This document shows, in pieces, positions 11,701-24,310 of a stretch of 64,000 nucleotides of DNA (within the stretch, counting starts at the first letter, position 1; each line of letters begins with the position of its first letter). The DNA comes from Edolisoma coerulescens (taxonomy: Eukaryota; Chordata; Aves; Passeriformes; Campephagidae). A program made the position numbers and the translations under genes. The notes under the pieces were generated by a model. The model searched no databases and was not told the origin of the DNA. It saw only the letters and a list, made by a program, of their open reading frames with translations. Where the stretch lies: positions 1 through 64,000 of the forward strand of contig VWZW01006950.1 in the NCBI GenBank assembly GCA_013397115.1, given 5' to 3'.

Positions 11701-13930
11701 GTAAACCCAAAATGTCATTTGAAAAGTTTAATTGCTTCAGAATAGTGCAATTACGCGAACTGAACATAAGAAGAGCTACAGCTAATGTTTGTATGATGCT
11801 TGACTCAAAAAAATATTTACTGAAAGGGATAGGGCAGGGTGCTGAATTTGATGAGTCTGGAATTAAGGACAGTAAACAGGATAAGCATTCACTCTTAAAG
11901 TCCATGCTTTATAGAGAATATCTCTGAAATAACTAAAGGAAAAGAGAAATAGCAAAACAAGGGAGCTCTGCCAGTCTCCTTTGTAGGAGTAAACAGGATT
12001 AGGTATAATAAGATTATCAACTAATTCTGTGTGGCAGCACCCACATAAATCAACAGACAAAGGGGAGGGAGATGGACTCTGCAGTAACTGTTAATAGCAG
12101 CAATGTACCAGCCACAAGAATAAGGCTCCCCCCTCCCTTGTGCCCTCCTCCCAACTGGAATACTATTCTAGTTGTAGGACTGTAATTAAAATTGTAACCA
12201 AGCATGGTGTCTGATACCAAGAGTTTTTCTGTCCAGCAGTCAGTGTGTTCAAGCAAGACAACAGGACAAAAAGCGTTCCCATGCTGACCTTTTCCACAAG
12301 CCACTGTTCATTTTCTCCTTAATTCCCTGGAAGCTTATCATTAAAGATATACAAGCCACCAAAACCAGGGTAAATGTGGTTTCTGTCTGTTGCCACAGAA
12401 ACAGCTCCATAATTAGGAGAGTATAACCCATCCTGGTAGAATATTCTCTTTATTAGCGATATTCTACCTGTATCAGAATCAAGCTTGTGATAACCTCTGG
12501 AAGAATATATAATCCCACTGTCGTTCCTGTTACCAAAGTCTTATCTGATCTCTGTTTTTCCTTTTCCTGTGCTGTCACTGGTGGACTCAGAGTTCATCAT
12601 ATTTCCTGTGCTATTTAAAAAACTTCTTGGGCTGGTGCGTTATTTTAAGCCTGCCTCTGTGTGCTTTAAAATACCAGAAGGAAGCATTTACCCTACACAA
12701 ATCCTAGTTACTCTACAATGCTCAGTTCATACAGAGAAACCAGATTTGGCACATTTTATATATATATATATATNGACCACACAACGTTTTCATTTTCTGC
12801 CCCCTCTTCAAATATACTTTCCATATTAGGGAACCCTACCACAACTGCTTGGGAAGGTCTCTGAATACAACTTGGGAAGTGGCATGTGAATCATGCTGAA
12901 AAGGTTGTGTTGTAGCAGAGGATGTAGTTGTGACTGAGGAGAATGAGAACTGTGACTTCTGAGAGCAACTGGTGGTGAAAGCAGAAGTGTGCTTTGCCAA
13001 GATCGTTGGGGTCCACCACTTGCAGAGTTATTTCACCCACGTAATCTGAGATCTTGCACTATGTTTGTTCTGCTTCTGGTCAGTAAGAAAACTACTACAT
13101 CCTCATACCAGAGCCCTCCAAATGATTTATCCCTAGGTCATTTTCACATGAGCCCTTTTCTCCTGTTCAGTCTAAACAAATGGAATGTCAATTTATTTGA
13201 AAGTTTTATGAAAACTATTTTTTCCTATCAAGTAGGGAAAATTATGGCTTATCATTTATCTGATGAATTTGCATGGGGAAGGCTATGGGAAGGATCTAAG
13301 GCTCCTTGCAAAAGCCAGCAGGTCTCCTTACTGCTATGTGTCCTGGATCACAGGCTGCCACTTTCGAGAAAGAGGAGTTACCTACAAGCACAGGATTTCT
13401 TTCAAGTGTGACTGTAGGAGGATATAGGCCAGGTGTTTAACAAACAGACGTGGTATGAGCACACCAGGTATGAAAGAAAATCCACTTAGCACTTATTCAT
13501 TGTTGTAGTGAAATTAGCCTTCTCCTCTTCTTTTTTTATTTTTTGGGTCTATGATATTTAAAATGAAAAGCAAACAATAGGTCAGCTAAACCCAAACCAG
13601 GTTGTTGGCAGCTGGGTCCCAGAGATGGAAAGATGCCAAGGGCAGCTGGTTGCTGAGTGTGAAAACAAGCATCAGGAACAATGAAACTATTTTTCTCAGC
13701 TATTCCTCTTGCATAGGAGGCATGTGGCTCTACAGACCCAAAATCCTCCTGCAAATGTTAGTACTGCCACGTGTGTTAATTCCTCAACAGCTTGCAAGGA
13801 CAGTGACATCCCAAAATAAGCTGGAAGTGATCTCTTCCCCACCAACATCCTTGTACATGTGCAAGGGCAGCTTTCTTCCTCTGAGGTTTGACAACCACAA
13901 ATCCACAGATGATCTCCAGGCTAACGTATA
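8781..13930. other. Unique non-coding sequence
   Basis: No gene or identifiable repeat apart from a TA microsatellite at 12757-12773. A 35-nt splice-bounded segment at 10642-10676 (minus) has a strong donor but is too short to weigh. A 140-codon frame at 12989-13411 shows no domain. Confidence 0.55.
12757..12773. repeat. (TA)n microsatellite
   Basis: Alternating TA run that ends at an undetermined base (12774), so its true length is uncertain. Confidence 0.85.
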
Positions 13931-14402
13931 CAGAATATCAGAATAGCTAAGGTTGGAAGTGACCTTTAGAGGTCATCTGGTCCAACCCCCCTGCTCAAGC
14001 AGGTCACCAATCGCCTATGACTGTGTAGAGTTACACGGACCATGCAGACTATCAGAGTCTCCACGGCTAGAAACTCCACCCCCTCTCTAGGGAGCCTGTT
14101 CCTGTGCTCAGTGAACCTTACAGTAAAAAAGGAAAGGGTTTCCTGATGTCCAGAGGGAACCTCCTGTGTTTCATTTGTGCTAATTTCCTGTCATCCTGTC
14201 ACGGGGCACCTCTGGAAAGAGCCTGGCTCCATCTTGTTTACAGATTCCCCATAGGTTTTATACATGTTGATGTGATCCCTCTATGAGCCTTCCCTTCTCC
14301 ATGCTGAACATTCCCAGCTCTATCAGCCTGTCCTAATAGGGGCAATGATCTTTAACATTAATCACTTCAGTGGTCCTTCTCTGGACTCTCCAGTAGTTCT
14401 GC
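13931..14402 (-). mobile_element. CR1 LINE, 3' portion
   Basis: The left edge reads as the reverse complement of the CR1 3' end: GGTTGGAAGTGACC followed by TCATCTGGTCCAACCCC. Further right are the usual CR1 3'-region landmarks, such as the segment around 14091-14105 on the group GGGAGCCTGTTCC and CTTCTCTGGACTCTCC near 14375. The element therefore reads right to left with its 3' end at about 13931. It is diverged, and the terminal short repeats are worn. It ends near 14402, where similarity is lost. Confidence 0.82.
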
Positions 14403-14624
14403 ACCAGGCTCTTTATTTCCAGCAATAGCAAAGAGCACCCTATGGGGTCATTGAAATTCTATTTTCCACCACAAACATGCTGAAAGAGGTAGGGTTTGTA
14501 GAATTCCCTCTTAGTTAATTTCTGTAGTGGAAGGGAGGGTTAAAGTGTCTTGCAGTTCCTGATGCAGTGGTCTACTCTCCAGCAGTGCAGATAGTAGTGC
14601 TCTCCACATGCAGCTCCTTCCTCT

Positions 14625-14890
14625 TACGAAGCCGTGCTAGATGTGAACAATGACTACATTGTCCTTCTGCTGTTTTTCAAAACCCCCCAGAACAATCTTC
14701 TGCATAACCTTACCAAGCATTGAAGTGAGACTGACAGGCCTGTAGTTTCCATGGCCATCCTTCTTGCCCTTTCAAAAGCTGATTCTCTTGCCTTCGTTTG
14801 TTTAGGATTAAACCATTCTTGCCTCCTAGCAACCACTTGCCATTACAACTCCAGCCAAGACAGCCTCTAAACATCCGCTGTGTGAGTACC
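14625..14890 (-). mobile_element. CR1 LINE fragment with reverse-transcriptase start region
   Basis: Translated on the minus strand, this piece gives a run beginning NYRPVSLTSMLGK, the characteristic opening of the CR1-clade reverse-transcriptase fingers. It continues through a stop to HGFVR, another conserved CR1 position. It has the same orientation as the 3' piece at 13931-14402. In an intact CR1 these two parts lie more than 1 kb apart, so the roughly 220 bp between them marks a large internal deletion, or the two pieces are separate insertions. The intervening sequence (14403-14624) was not recognised. Confidence 0.75.
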
Positions 14891-15501
14891 TAATGCAAGT
14901 GGAGTTAATGAACTGTTTGTAAGTACCGTTCTCTCTTGCTAGCACAGCCTCAGATCTGCACCACATATGCCTCTGTCAGCACTCTCAGGATTGAGATCTT
15001 GAGATTATCAGCAAACACAGCAACTGATAACTTGTGCTTGAGTAACTAGGGAAAAATATGCTCTTCCCTTGACATACCAAATCCAGATGGACTTGCTGAG
15101 GACCCTATGAATGCCGTACAGGACTGCTAAGGTGCTAACAGAAATATGTCCATCCATTTAACCTGTATTTGGTACTTACTTATTCTAGGAACCTTCTATA
15201 ATCAGGCGAGAGAGATACTTATGGAGACCAATTTAAATCCAAATCTGAGTTGGTCTTTGGGGCTGTCCCTTTCTCCACTAAATCCATAGTGAGTTAAAAC
15301 AGATAGACTTCTGACTTGGACATCTCAGCATCTGAAACTACGTAGGATGAATCTGGGCGTATCTCAGGAATCCCTGTTTTTCACCTATAGTTATCTCTGT
15401 GTATGAATAAGCAAAGGATGTATAACGAGGTTGATGTCATCTGATATTTACTCTGCGTAATTTGAGGTCCTGAACTGCCCTAAGCATCTCCAAGATGTAC
15501 C

Positions 15502-15595
15502 TCATAGAATCATAGAACCACAGAACCGTTTGGGTTGGAAACGACCTTAAAGGTCATAGAGTTCCAAGCCCTCTGCCATGGGCAACCATTAGGCC
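15502..15595 (-). mobile_element. CR1 LINE, short 3' tail
   Basis: The segment begins TCATAGAATCATAGAA and continues with TTTGGGTTGGAAACGACC, then CCAAGCCC: the reverse complement of the CR1 3' terminus with its short tail repeats. Only about 95 bp survive, a typical severe 5' truncation. Confidence 0.85.
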
Positions 15596-18500
15596 ATGTA
15601 AAACTGTGATCAGTGTAGATGCTAATGAAACATGAACATTTACATTACACAGTTTATTTAACTCCTCCTGGGGGGTGCCCTCTAACATTCTAGCCAGCTG
15701 TGTTTGCAGGAAGCAGGTATCTACTCTGCTTATTTTACTGATAAAGTAAATTCATTCACCTTGTAACAACTGTCTGCCAAACCAGTTCTTCACACTTTTT
15801 CTAGTAACAGAAACTTTAGCAGAAATATTGTTTTAAGAGATTGCTGCCTCTTGTCCCATGGCATGGTCCAGAGCTCTTTTGATTGTGCTAACACTACTGT
15901 TTGTGCGATCACATTATGATGTAGATCACTGAACAATAATTTTAAAAAGACCCCTTCAAAACTTGAAGATCTCTTACACTGAAGATTGTATTTAATAAAG
16001 CACATGCCACTGCAAAAAATAATGAGGTTGTTGTGTGGAAAAATCTGTTATAATTTTCAGTTGGATTCAGATCAGGTTTACTCACTGGCTTTGGCAAGTG
16101 AACACTCGGGTCACCCAGAGAGCACTGTAAGTAATACATAACACAGTAAATTGAATGTGGAATACTCCAGAGAGCTCAGACAGGAAAGGTGGGATTCATC
16201 TCACTTTGTGTTACACCTCTGCAACATGGATGTCTGCTCATTTTCAGATAATGGAGAGAAATAGCCTTTTAAAAAGGTGATTTATTTCAGATGGTAAGAT
16301 GAATTGGGCTCTGCTAAGTGCCTGTTTCTCACCACTGATTGTAAGGAAGTGTAGAGTCACTAGCTCAGTTGTGGACATCTGTATTATAGACAGCTGTGAA
16401 TTTCTCCCTGCTTTTCCTGGCAGAGACATGCCACACTCTTGTGTGCGTGTGCATAGGCACACACACGCACACGCCTACACACACACACACACACACACAC
16501 ACAATTAATTCCGAGATTACATACGTGTATGTATGTGTTAGTCCCCATGTATAAGCCCTTTCCCCTCTGGTTTGCTGCCAAAGATTTCTCTTTATAAAGT
16601 GACCATGATATGTGCTACAAATAATGTGGGTTCTTCAAAGCTGAGAAGAAAGGCAACAAATCAGGCTTCCTACTCTTGCCCAAGTCCTGAGACTTCACAC
16701 CTGCTCGCAAACAGCAGGAGGTTCAACTGCTAGCAACAGCTCTCTCCTTTCACTCAGTTACTAGGACTGCCTAAGCACAAAATCAAAGCAGCAACAAGAG
16801 TTTGAATTAGCATAAAATGCAGACAGTCCTTGGATGTCCATGCTGCAATAGTGAATTTAAGCACACCTCCCTGAGAGCCCTATTAAATGATGTAAGGATG
16901 TACAAACTCCAAATGTCCAGTGTTCTCCCTTTAACTGAGACGAAATTTAAAGTTAAAGAAGTTAGCTAATAACCATGTGGTAACTCAGAGGTTGTTTGCT
17001 GTGGATGCTGTGTTTGCTGTGTATTCTCCTTGCACAAACATTCATATCTCCTTCAGTATCCTTTAGTAGTTAGTAGTGAACTAGCTACCCTTTCCTATGC
17101 CTTGGGAGTTAATCCACCCATTTCAGTCACATACATCTAAACAGGTGAACGTTCTAGGACTTAGCCATCCTTGATACCTTGAGGCATCTCTGTAATCTGC
17201 GTTATTCAGCCTGAACTTCACTCTGCTCTCAGCCTGGAGGCACTAAGTGTGTTGGATCTGCAAGAGTCAACAGCATGAGAAAAATTTCCAATACAGTTTC
17301 ATAAGCAGAAGTGAAGACTATTCTCAGATTCTCCAGCATACAGAGATTTCAGGGCCTACTTAGCTACTTTCTACATGGATTCAGAAATACAAGGGATGAA
17401 ATAAAATTTTGACCTCCTTCCTGCTTCTTTACTGTCTGTTTGGCCTAAACCCAAGCTCTGCAGTACACAATATATTGCTTGTCAGAGTGCTTTCCTGCCA
17501 GAGTAATTTGCAAGCTCAAATTATGCATCACAACACCCTTGCAAGGTGGGAAGGAAATTAAAAAGCTGGCAACAAACCATCATTTGTTGGAAGAATCTCA
17601 TGTAGGTCAGAGCTTACCTTTGAGTCTAGGGTTTTTAAGAGATGGGTCAAAGCAACACTGAGGCAGAGGACAGGATCTCCATACACCCATCAGTGTGAAT
17701 GGGAATGGAGGCTACTCAGCACTTATGCAATCTTCATGTCACACCTCAGTCTCAAAAAGCCAAACTCTTGAAGTACTTAAAGCAGCAGAATAGTGACTTG
17801 TAAGGTCTCAAAAGCACCTACATCTCCCTCTCTCATCTAAAATCCCACAGGTTCAACCTGACTCTTTAGATACTTACATACTTTTTTAACATGGCCTTAA
17901 AGAAGGCACATGAAATAGAAATCTCAGAGGCTCTGATTGTCCGTGTCTTGAACAAACACCCTGTCTCCAGAATTGGTTCTTATCCCTTCTACAGTATCCT
18001 ATTGTCTCCCTGCAATGTCTGCAGACACTGTGGCACCATTTGGGCAATCTCTAGTGGTCATCTTCTTTGCCAGTTCAGTGTTCATAATTTTTATTTCTTC
18101 CTGATTTTGAAGTGGCTTATCTGGCACAATGTTATTACAATGTTATTATTTGCTGGCCCAATGAAAGTATGATTAAAGAAAAGAATATAAACAGGCTTTG
18201 GAAAAAGATGTAATTTAAATTCTTGCCGATAAATTTAATTCCTCTGTAGACTACCACTGAGTTTAGAATTAGAGGTGGGCCTCAGTCAATTTTAACATCT
18301 GGACCCACAGCCACAGGAAGAATTCACAATAGTTCCTGTCCTTACAACAGAAGAAATTACTCACTTATTTAACCCTAAACTTCCCAGAAGTTGGTACGTT
18401 CAGATGCCAGAGTGAGCTGTGAAGTGTCAAGCAAGAGCCTGGAGCCCTGCTGCTCTGCAGTTTTTATTGACTTTACCTCCTGGGAGAACCCTGGGTGATG

Positions 18501-21500
18501 ATGCTTTCCAAAGTTACAGAGCACCTCAGATGGACAGTGAGAAATTGCCCACTGGTAAAAATGAAGTGTAAAACATGTTTTCTTCTACTACCACTACCTC
18601 ACCTGAAACTCAACTCTCTCTTTCAGTGAATGTTTGAAGCAGAAGGAAGAACTTCAAGCTCACTAATCACAGTCTTCTGGGAACTATCAGATTTATTCAT
18701 GAATTATTCTCAGCTGCCCTTCCTGGGAGGAGCAGGATGAAAGAACCTATAAGCTTTTTGTAATTGATTTGTGATGGGTCAGGTTCACAGAGCATAAAAT
18801 AAAATAAAGAGCCTTCTATTAGGCTGCAGTAACCCAGTCGCTAGCACAAGGAAAAGCAAACAAAGAGCTTCCCTTAGCTCAAACACTGTGGTATTCTCAG
18901 CCTGTGAACACTGACTGACTTGCTATTATGCACATATAGCCAAGCTCCGGCCTTCCCCACGTTTGCCCTTTCAATAGCCACATCCTGGCTAGCCCGCAAT
19001 GCCCAAACCCAGCACGACCACCCAGGCTGGCGGTGTGAGAATGGCAGATGCAGGAGGGACAACAGCAGCTGTGAGCAGCATGGAGAAGCACCTACTTCAA
19101 ATGGCATAAAGTGTTGGATAAAAGATGCAGACATGGAGAGAGCTGGAATCCTCCAAGTCGAGGGCATTCTCTCCCCACCAGCTTGGCTGGGAGCCACATT
19201 CCTACATTCCTGGCTCTGCCACAGAACAAGCCAGTGCTGTAGAGGCAAAGGCCAAACGCTTTGTTGTGGGTGATGTATGTCAGGACAGCTTAAGCAGAAA
19301 GCCAAAGTTTTACAGTTCTTCTGCTGGCCATATCCTGGCCCCTGAACTTCACAAATGATTACTAGATTAAGTTAGTCTGTAGCCTCTTTTGATACAACCC
19401 ACTGGATTTAAAACTGTTTCTCTTACACTGGAAAGAATTTGCTTGGACAAAAATACATCCTTCCTTATTTAAATGTTTATGACTTGATTTAAAAATGCCA
19501 CAACACTGGAGCATCAGTGATTTTCTGCTGAGATTACTAAAGAGATTTTTTACCTTGCAAGGAGAACTCTGAGATTCACCATTACTTCACAAAAAATATT
19601 ACAAGAGACTCACCTTTCATCAGCAGTTTATATGCCACTAAAGCCTTTTTCTTTCATATGCTGAAACAGCAGAACAGATAAGAAGTAGGAACAGACTCAG
19701 TGTTCTGGTATTTACTATATTTTAGCCAACCATGCCTTAGGTGAATTACTCATCCACCTGTTTTCCAAGGGGTGAGAGTTATGGGAGTTTGATATTTGGG
19801 CATGGTGTTTTCGTGCATTGATATGATGGCTAAGACACACAGGCAAGGGAAGAATTGGGAGGCTGGGTGCATTCTTCACTATATTCTCTCATAAACTCCT
19901 TACCTTCTTGCTTTATGAGGCCTAGGGAATACAGAGCTTGCCAGTACCCCCAGTACCACACAGGATCTTCCCTGGCTAGGTGTGTAGGGGGAGGGGAGAG
20001 ATATATCTGACCGTCAAGATGAAACTTCATGATTACAATGCAGAGACCTTGGAACCTAGAATATTTTATAATTTGAACTTTTACTGCACTTTTTCTTTTG
20101 GTACAGTGTCCTTAGTGGTTGCAGTCCAGGGGACAACTAGGTTGTTTTCACACCAGTAAACTAAGCAGATCCAGGAAACTTGTGTGATTCTTGATCAACT
20201 GCCTTCACTGTTCAACTGTTCAAGCAGCTGGGCAGTGGGGCATGGCTTCAGCTGAAGCCACGTTGGGGTCTCCCAGACGATTCCCAGGTACGCTTCCAGG
20301 AATCAGTCACAACTAGTGGTCTGGATACAGCCAACATGGGTTGTTGGACGGCAAAACTGCTTAACTGCATGGACACAGCTATTCTGCACCAGTTAAACTC
20401 AGTGCCAAAAAAGCTTTTTGTTTCCTAATATAGGAGATTGCTAGTATACATTTATCCTGAAAAGCCTGGCCTTGTCATGCTGAAGACACTGACAGAAATG
20501 GAATATTAGAAAGTTTAGCTTTCAGATGCTTTTTTTCCTACCCCCATTCCTTCTGTTGTCTCTCTCCCTGCAAAATCTATTTATACAGTCATGCAGTGGT
20601 CTGAAATATGTTAAAATTTGTGTGTTATTTGGGTCCTGATGAGAAAAAGAACGTAGGTTTAGGTCTAGGGGGCTGGGGGTGGGAGACAGCGAGAACTGTT
20701 GATCGTGGAAATTCTGAGAGAGCAGGAGTGACAAACAGCAATAATCAGAATGGACGTTTTTGTGTGTGAGCAGTACAACTGCAGTTTCTTTTTGGAAAAA
20801 TATCCACCACAGGCTCATTTACTATGAGCCAAGGAATTGCATATCTTTTTTATTATTCTTTTTTTTTACTCCTGAAGTGGACAATACAGGACAACTCCAA
20901 ACTGTTTTTTTTTCCAACCAGTTTCCCTTCACTTTTTCAGTCTGAGGTGATTGGATCAAAACTTTTGAAGAGAGTTTGTTTTCTGAGACAAGATCTGATC
21001 CAAAGGCCATTCAGAATAATTTTCTTCATGGAAACTGTTCTATTTCTGTTAAATTTGATAACAGCTTGTTTTTACAAAATAAGACATTGATGCCAAATTG
21101 AAGCTGGCAATATCATTTAAAGATGTGTCACTCTGGATATAAACAGGAAATGTTTAGAGTGCTGATCCAATGATAAATGAATGTTTCCACGTCTATATAG
21201 CAGCCAATTTTCCCTTTCCTTGGAGATTACTCCATTACATAAGCTACAGAAGGGCCAGAACTTTGGCCCCATGTCTTGAAGTATACAAAAAATACTTCTG
21301 CACAAATGCTGGCATGGTTTTCTCCCTTTGAAATCAGTTGCAGGCTTCTTCACTGACTCCAGTGGGAGTGAGAAGCAAGCCAATGTCTGAAAGGTTCTTT
21401 GCTCACACCTCTTTTTCAGGGCCAAAGCAATTTTCTTCTGCAGGAATTCTCAGCCTTCCCTCACTTCATTCATAGACACCACTCCTTAATAGTCTGACTA

Positions 21501-22093
21501 CAATTTAGTGAGAAACACCTCACTTTCCTCTCTGTTAAACACCCTAATATTTTTTTACTGACTGGGGGGAAAAGAGTGAATTTGACTGAGAAGTTCTGAA
21601 CCCCACTGTATGGATCTAGACAGACACCCACAGTAATCTTTTTAGGCTGCCCATAATCTAAATACACATTAGAAGGGAGCCTAACAACAGAGTCCTCTAG
21701 CTGCCTGATCTAATTGTCTGACCAAAGAGTACCAATTTAGGATAACAATAGCAAAGGGCAGAACTTGTTAACTAGTACATGCTGTCCCCAGACCAACAAA
21801 CCAGTGAGAAGAGAAAAATAAAAGAGTATGTATTTTTGTCATCTTCTCTATTCTTTTTGTAAGGACATAGAAACCTCAGGCACCCAAGGGAGCCCAAGAC
21901 CTTTAGGACAGCTGCTTAACTTGGCACTTTAAGTTGCAAGCCAAGCATATCAGCATTTATTTGGTGGAATTTCTGAGAAGCAGAAACTGCACTGACCAGA
22001 GTCTTTGTAGGCAAACTGAAAAGAAAGATCAGGTGGGAAAAAAACAGCACGCTAGTGTTTTTCTAGTGAACTCATAGACAAGTTGAGACTTAC
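15596..22093. other. Unique non-coding sequence
   Basis: No gene recognised. It contains the CA microsatellite at 16441-16503, a minus-strand PDLNPTEN peptide motif (16053-16076, see findings) and a strongly splice-bounded but non-coding segment at 19614-19660. The overlapping two-strand frames at 18874-19305 lie in a locally GC-richer patch and show no domain. Confidence 0.5.
16441..16503. repeat. (CA)n microsatellite with inverted TG/CA arm
   Basis: A clean CA run (about 16476-16503) is preceded by a degenerate CA stretch and, at 16441-16452, by GTGTGCGTGTGC. The leading GT-type arm is complementary to the CA stretch that follows, so the region can fold on itself and also has Z-DNA-prone alternation. 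Confidence 0.9.
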
Positions 22094-22154
22094 CCTTGAG
22101 AGCCAGCCAGGTGCTCCTAAGTTTCTTCAAGGTGTCAAGAGATCTCTGCTTATG
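22094..22154 (-). other. Candidate internal coding exon, minus strand (unidentified)
   Basis: On the minus strand this 61-nt segment is preceded by a strong acceptor: a long pyrimidine tract ending CTGCTTCCAG (22155-22180). It is followed by a consensus donor, AAGG/GTAAGTCT. Exactly one frame is open, giving HKQRSLDTLKKLRSTWLALK and one base of the next codon; the other frames stop. The peptide is basic and helix-like, but no family was recognised. The splice signals are among the best in the window. It cannot follow the 45005-45091 candidate directly, because joining the phases gives a stop, so another exon between them would be needed. Confidence 0.3.
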
Positions 22155-23759
22155 CTGGAAGCAGTAGGAGGGAGGAAGGCTTCACAGGAGATAGGACTAC
22201 AGGTCAGCATTTGGTTTCGTTTTGTCTGTTCTTGTTGGAGATGTTTTTCTTCAGTTTTATCAAGCCCAAGACTGCCTTATTTCTGCTTTTGCCATGTTCT
22301 GGATATCCAAGCTCTCCCAGAGCCCTTGTGTAAGGAAGAGAAATCTCTATATAAACATTCATCTACAACACAAAAACTGTCTGAGGTAATAACTTGGCAG
22401 AAAAACTCTCTTATGTAAGAGGAGTTGCCCCAACTTCAAATGTCTCTACCACATAGCTTTCAGGAATGAAGGGTGTTTAAAGTTAATAACTCACTGTGTA
22501 ATCTTTAACTTGCAAAAATGTGATTGTTCATATCTGAAAGGAGTTGCCTTAGGAGAAAAAAAAAAAGAGAAACGGCATGCTTAACCCTCTTTATTAGTGC
22601 TAGGTAGGCAGGGAAAAGCTGTGTGTAATATATAGCATTATTCTGTAGAAATACATGCATTTCACATATATTATGTATTTATTCTGTGTATGTATGTAGC
22701 AACTAAATACTCCCATTAAGGACCTGACCTCAAGCTTGCTGAAGTCCATGGAGCTGCTACTGACCAAAATTACTTTGGATAACTACTAGCCCCAAGGACT
22801 TAAATTTAGAAGTTTCCAGTAATGACCATAAAATAATGACTTAATTAAGGCTTCAAACTGAAGTGAGACTTGGGCACTCTGAAAGTCTGGCTTATTTCTT
22901 GAGGCTCAAGCCACTTCTCTTCTGGTTCTAACCAAAAGACTGCCTCACCTATTTGAAAAACAATCCAAGGCCCTTGTTGTTCTTAGCTATGACACTGACT
23001 TTCATTTGCAACCAGGTAAATAAACTGAACTCTGTGTTTATCCTTTCTATTTTCCCTGTTCTGCTTGAGTGTGTGGGAATGTGTGTATTTTCATTTCTTT
23101 ATTTATTCTGTGATCACTTTTTGCTTGCTGAAGCCACAGCTTTCAGAGTCATACCTGAGTGTTCCCAAGATAGTCAGACACTATTCAGGGAACAGACAGC
23201 TTTTATTCTCCCTGTTCAAAGAGATTGGCTATGTTGTCATGTCTCTGTATCACAGTTCCTTTTCCAAGTACAGGCAGTTATTTGCTCCACTACATTCCAG
23301 TAGACAGCTTTCAGTTTAATTGTCTCCTCATTTAAGCAACTTGTGCCATCCTAGCAGCACAGGTATCACAGATGTAGGCAAGAATAAAGCTCTAGGACTC
23401 TGACTAAATGGGGCTGCATTACTGGCACACATACAGTTATATATTTGGAGGAAAAAAAGAAAATATATTAATCTGTGCCAAATAGCAGTATATTCAACCC
23501 AAGAGTTAGGATGCACTGGTTTCAGCCCCATATGAGCTAACAGGAATACTGACTTACACTGTATTGGAGCATTTTTGTTCATTACCAATCTTTAAAATAT
23601 TCTTCAATAAAGTCTATGCAGTATTTTATGCAGAAATTATACTGAAATAGTGTCTTTGAAATGTAGCATAGACAGTTTGAGTTCTCCTGTAATTGGAACA
23701 GAGTCATTTGGAAAAACAACAGTGGTAACAGTTCTTTGGCTAGACCTTTCAGGGTACAG
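22155..23759. other. Unique non-coding sequence
   Basis: Nothing recognised. A few chance frames (such as 22953-23303) lack domains. Confidence 0.5.
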
Positions 23760-24310
23760 TGAGGACTGTCTGTTCCTTAAGGGAAGGGGAGCCAGGAGTT
23801 GAGCACAATACAAGACTGGCAGGAAAAAGCCCAGAACCCACACTGGCCAAGGAAGATGAGCAGCAAGGGCTCAGAGATGGTAGCCAAAGGTAGCAAAGGA
23901 TCCAGATTATCAGGTGAATTAATGGTAATATGTCAGATCTGAGGTCAAGCCATGAAATAAATCCACAGATCAGGACGAAGATAAGATTTGATGAGGGCAG
24001 CCCTGGGCAGGACACAGCTCAGCAATATTAGGTCAGGTCCAGAGTAATGAGACAGGTCTGAGAACCAGCAAGGGAGTCAGTCTGCAGACAGGGATCAATG
24101 GGATCTGCTGCTAAGCTGGGCTGTGGCTGAGGTAGAGATCAGTATTTCCACTACATAATTCCAGCAAGGACTAAATCCCTGGTATGAGCTTAAAAGAGGC
24201 ACCTAGCTGCAAGGGCAGAGTGTGCGTGGAGACACCAGGGGAGGCTGGCCAATGCAGTTAAGGCCTGTGGGTACACCATGGGGACTGACAAGATCCTGTC
24301 TCAGTAGCCA
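23760..24310. repeat. Possible ancient interspersed repeat
   Basis: The segment differs from its flanks. It is purine-rich and built of short AGGTCAG/GAGTCAG-like blocks, resembling in texture old reptile and bird interspersed repeats. No terminal repeats, target duplication or coding motif was seen. The assignment rests on resemblance only and could be wrong. Confidence 0.22.

Noticed and set aside
12989..13411. Plus frame of 140 codons
   Set aside because: No recognisable domain, no promoter or splice support, ordinary composition of non-coding DNA read by chance.
18874..19305. Minus frame of 143 codons with an overlapping plus frame of 117 codons
   Set aside because: Both lie in a GC-richer patch where stops are rarer; tryptophan- and cysteine-rich composition with no domain or splice context.
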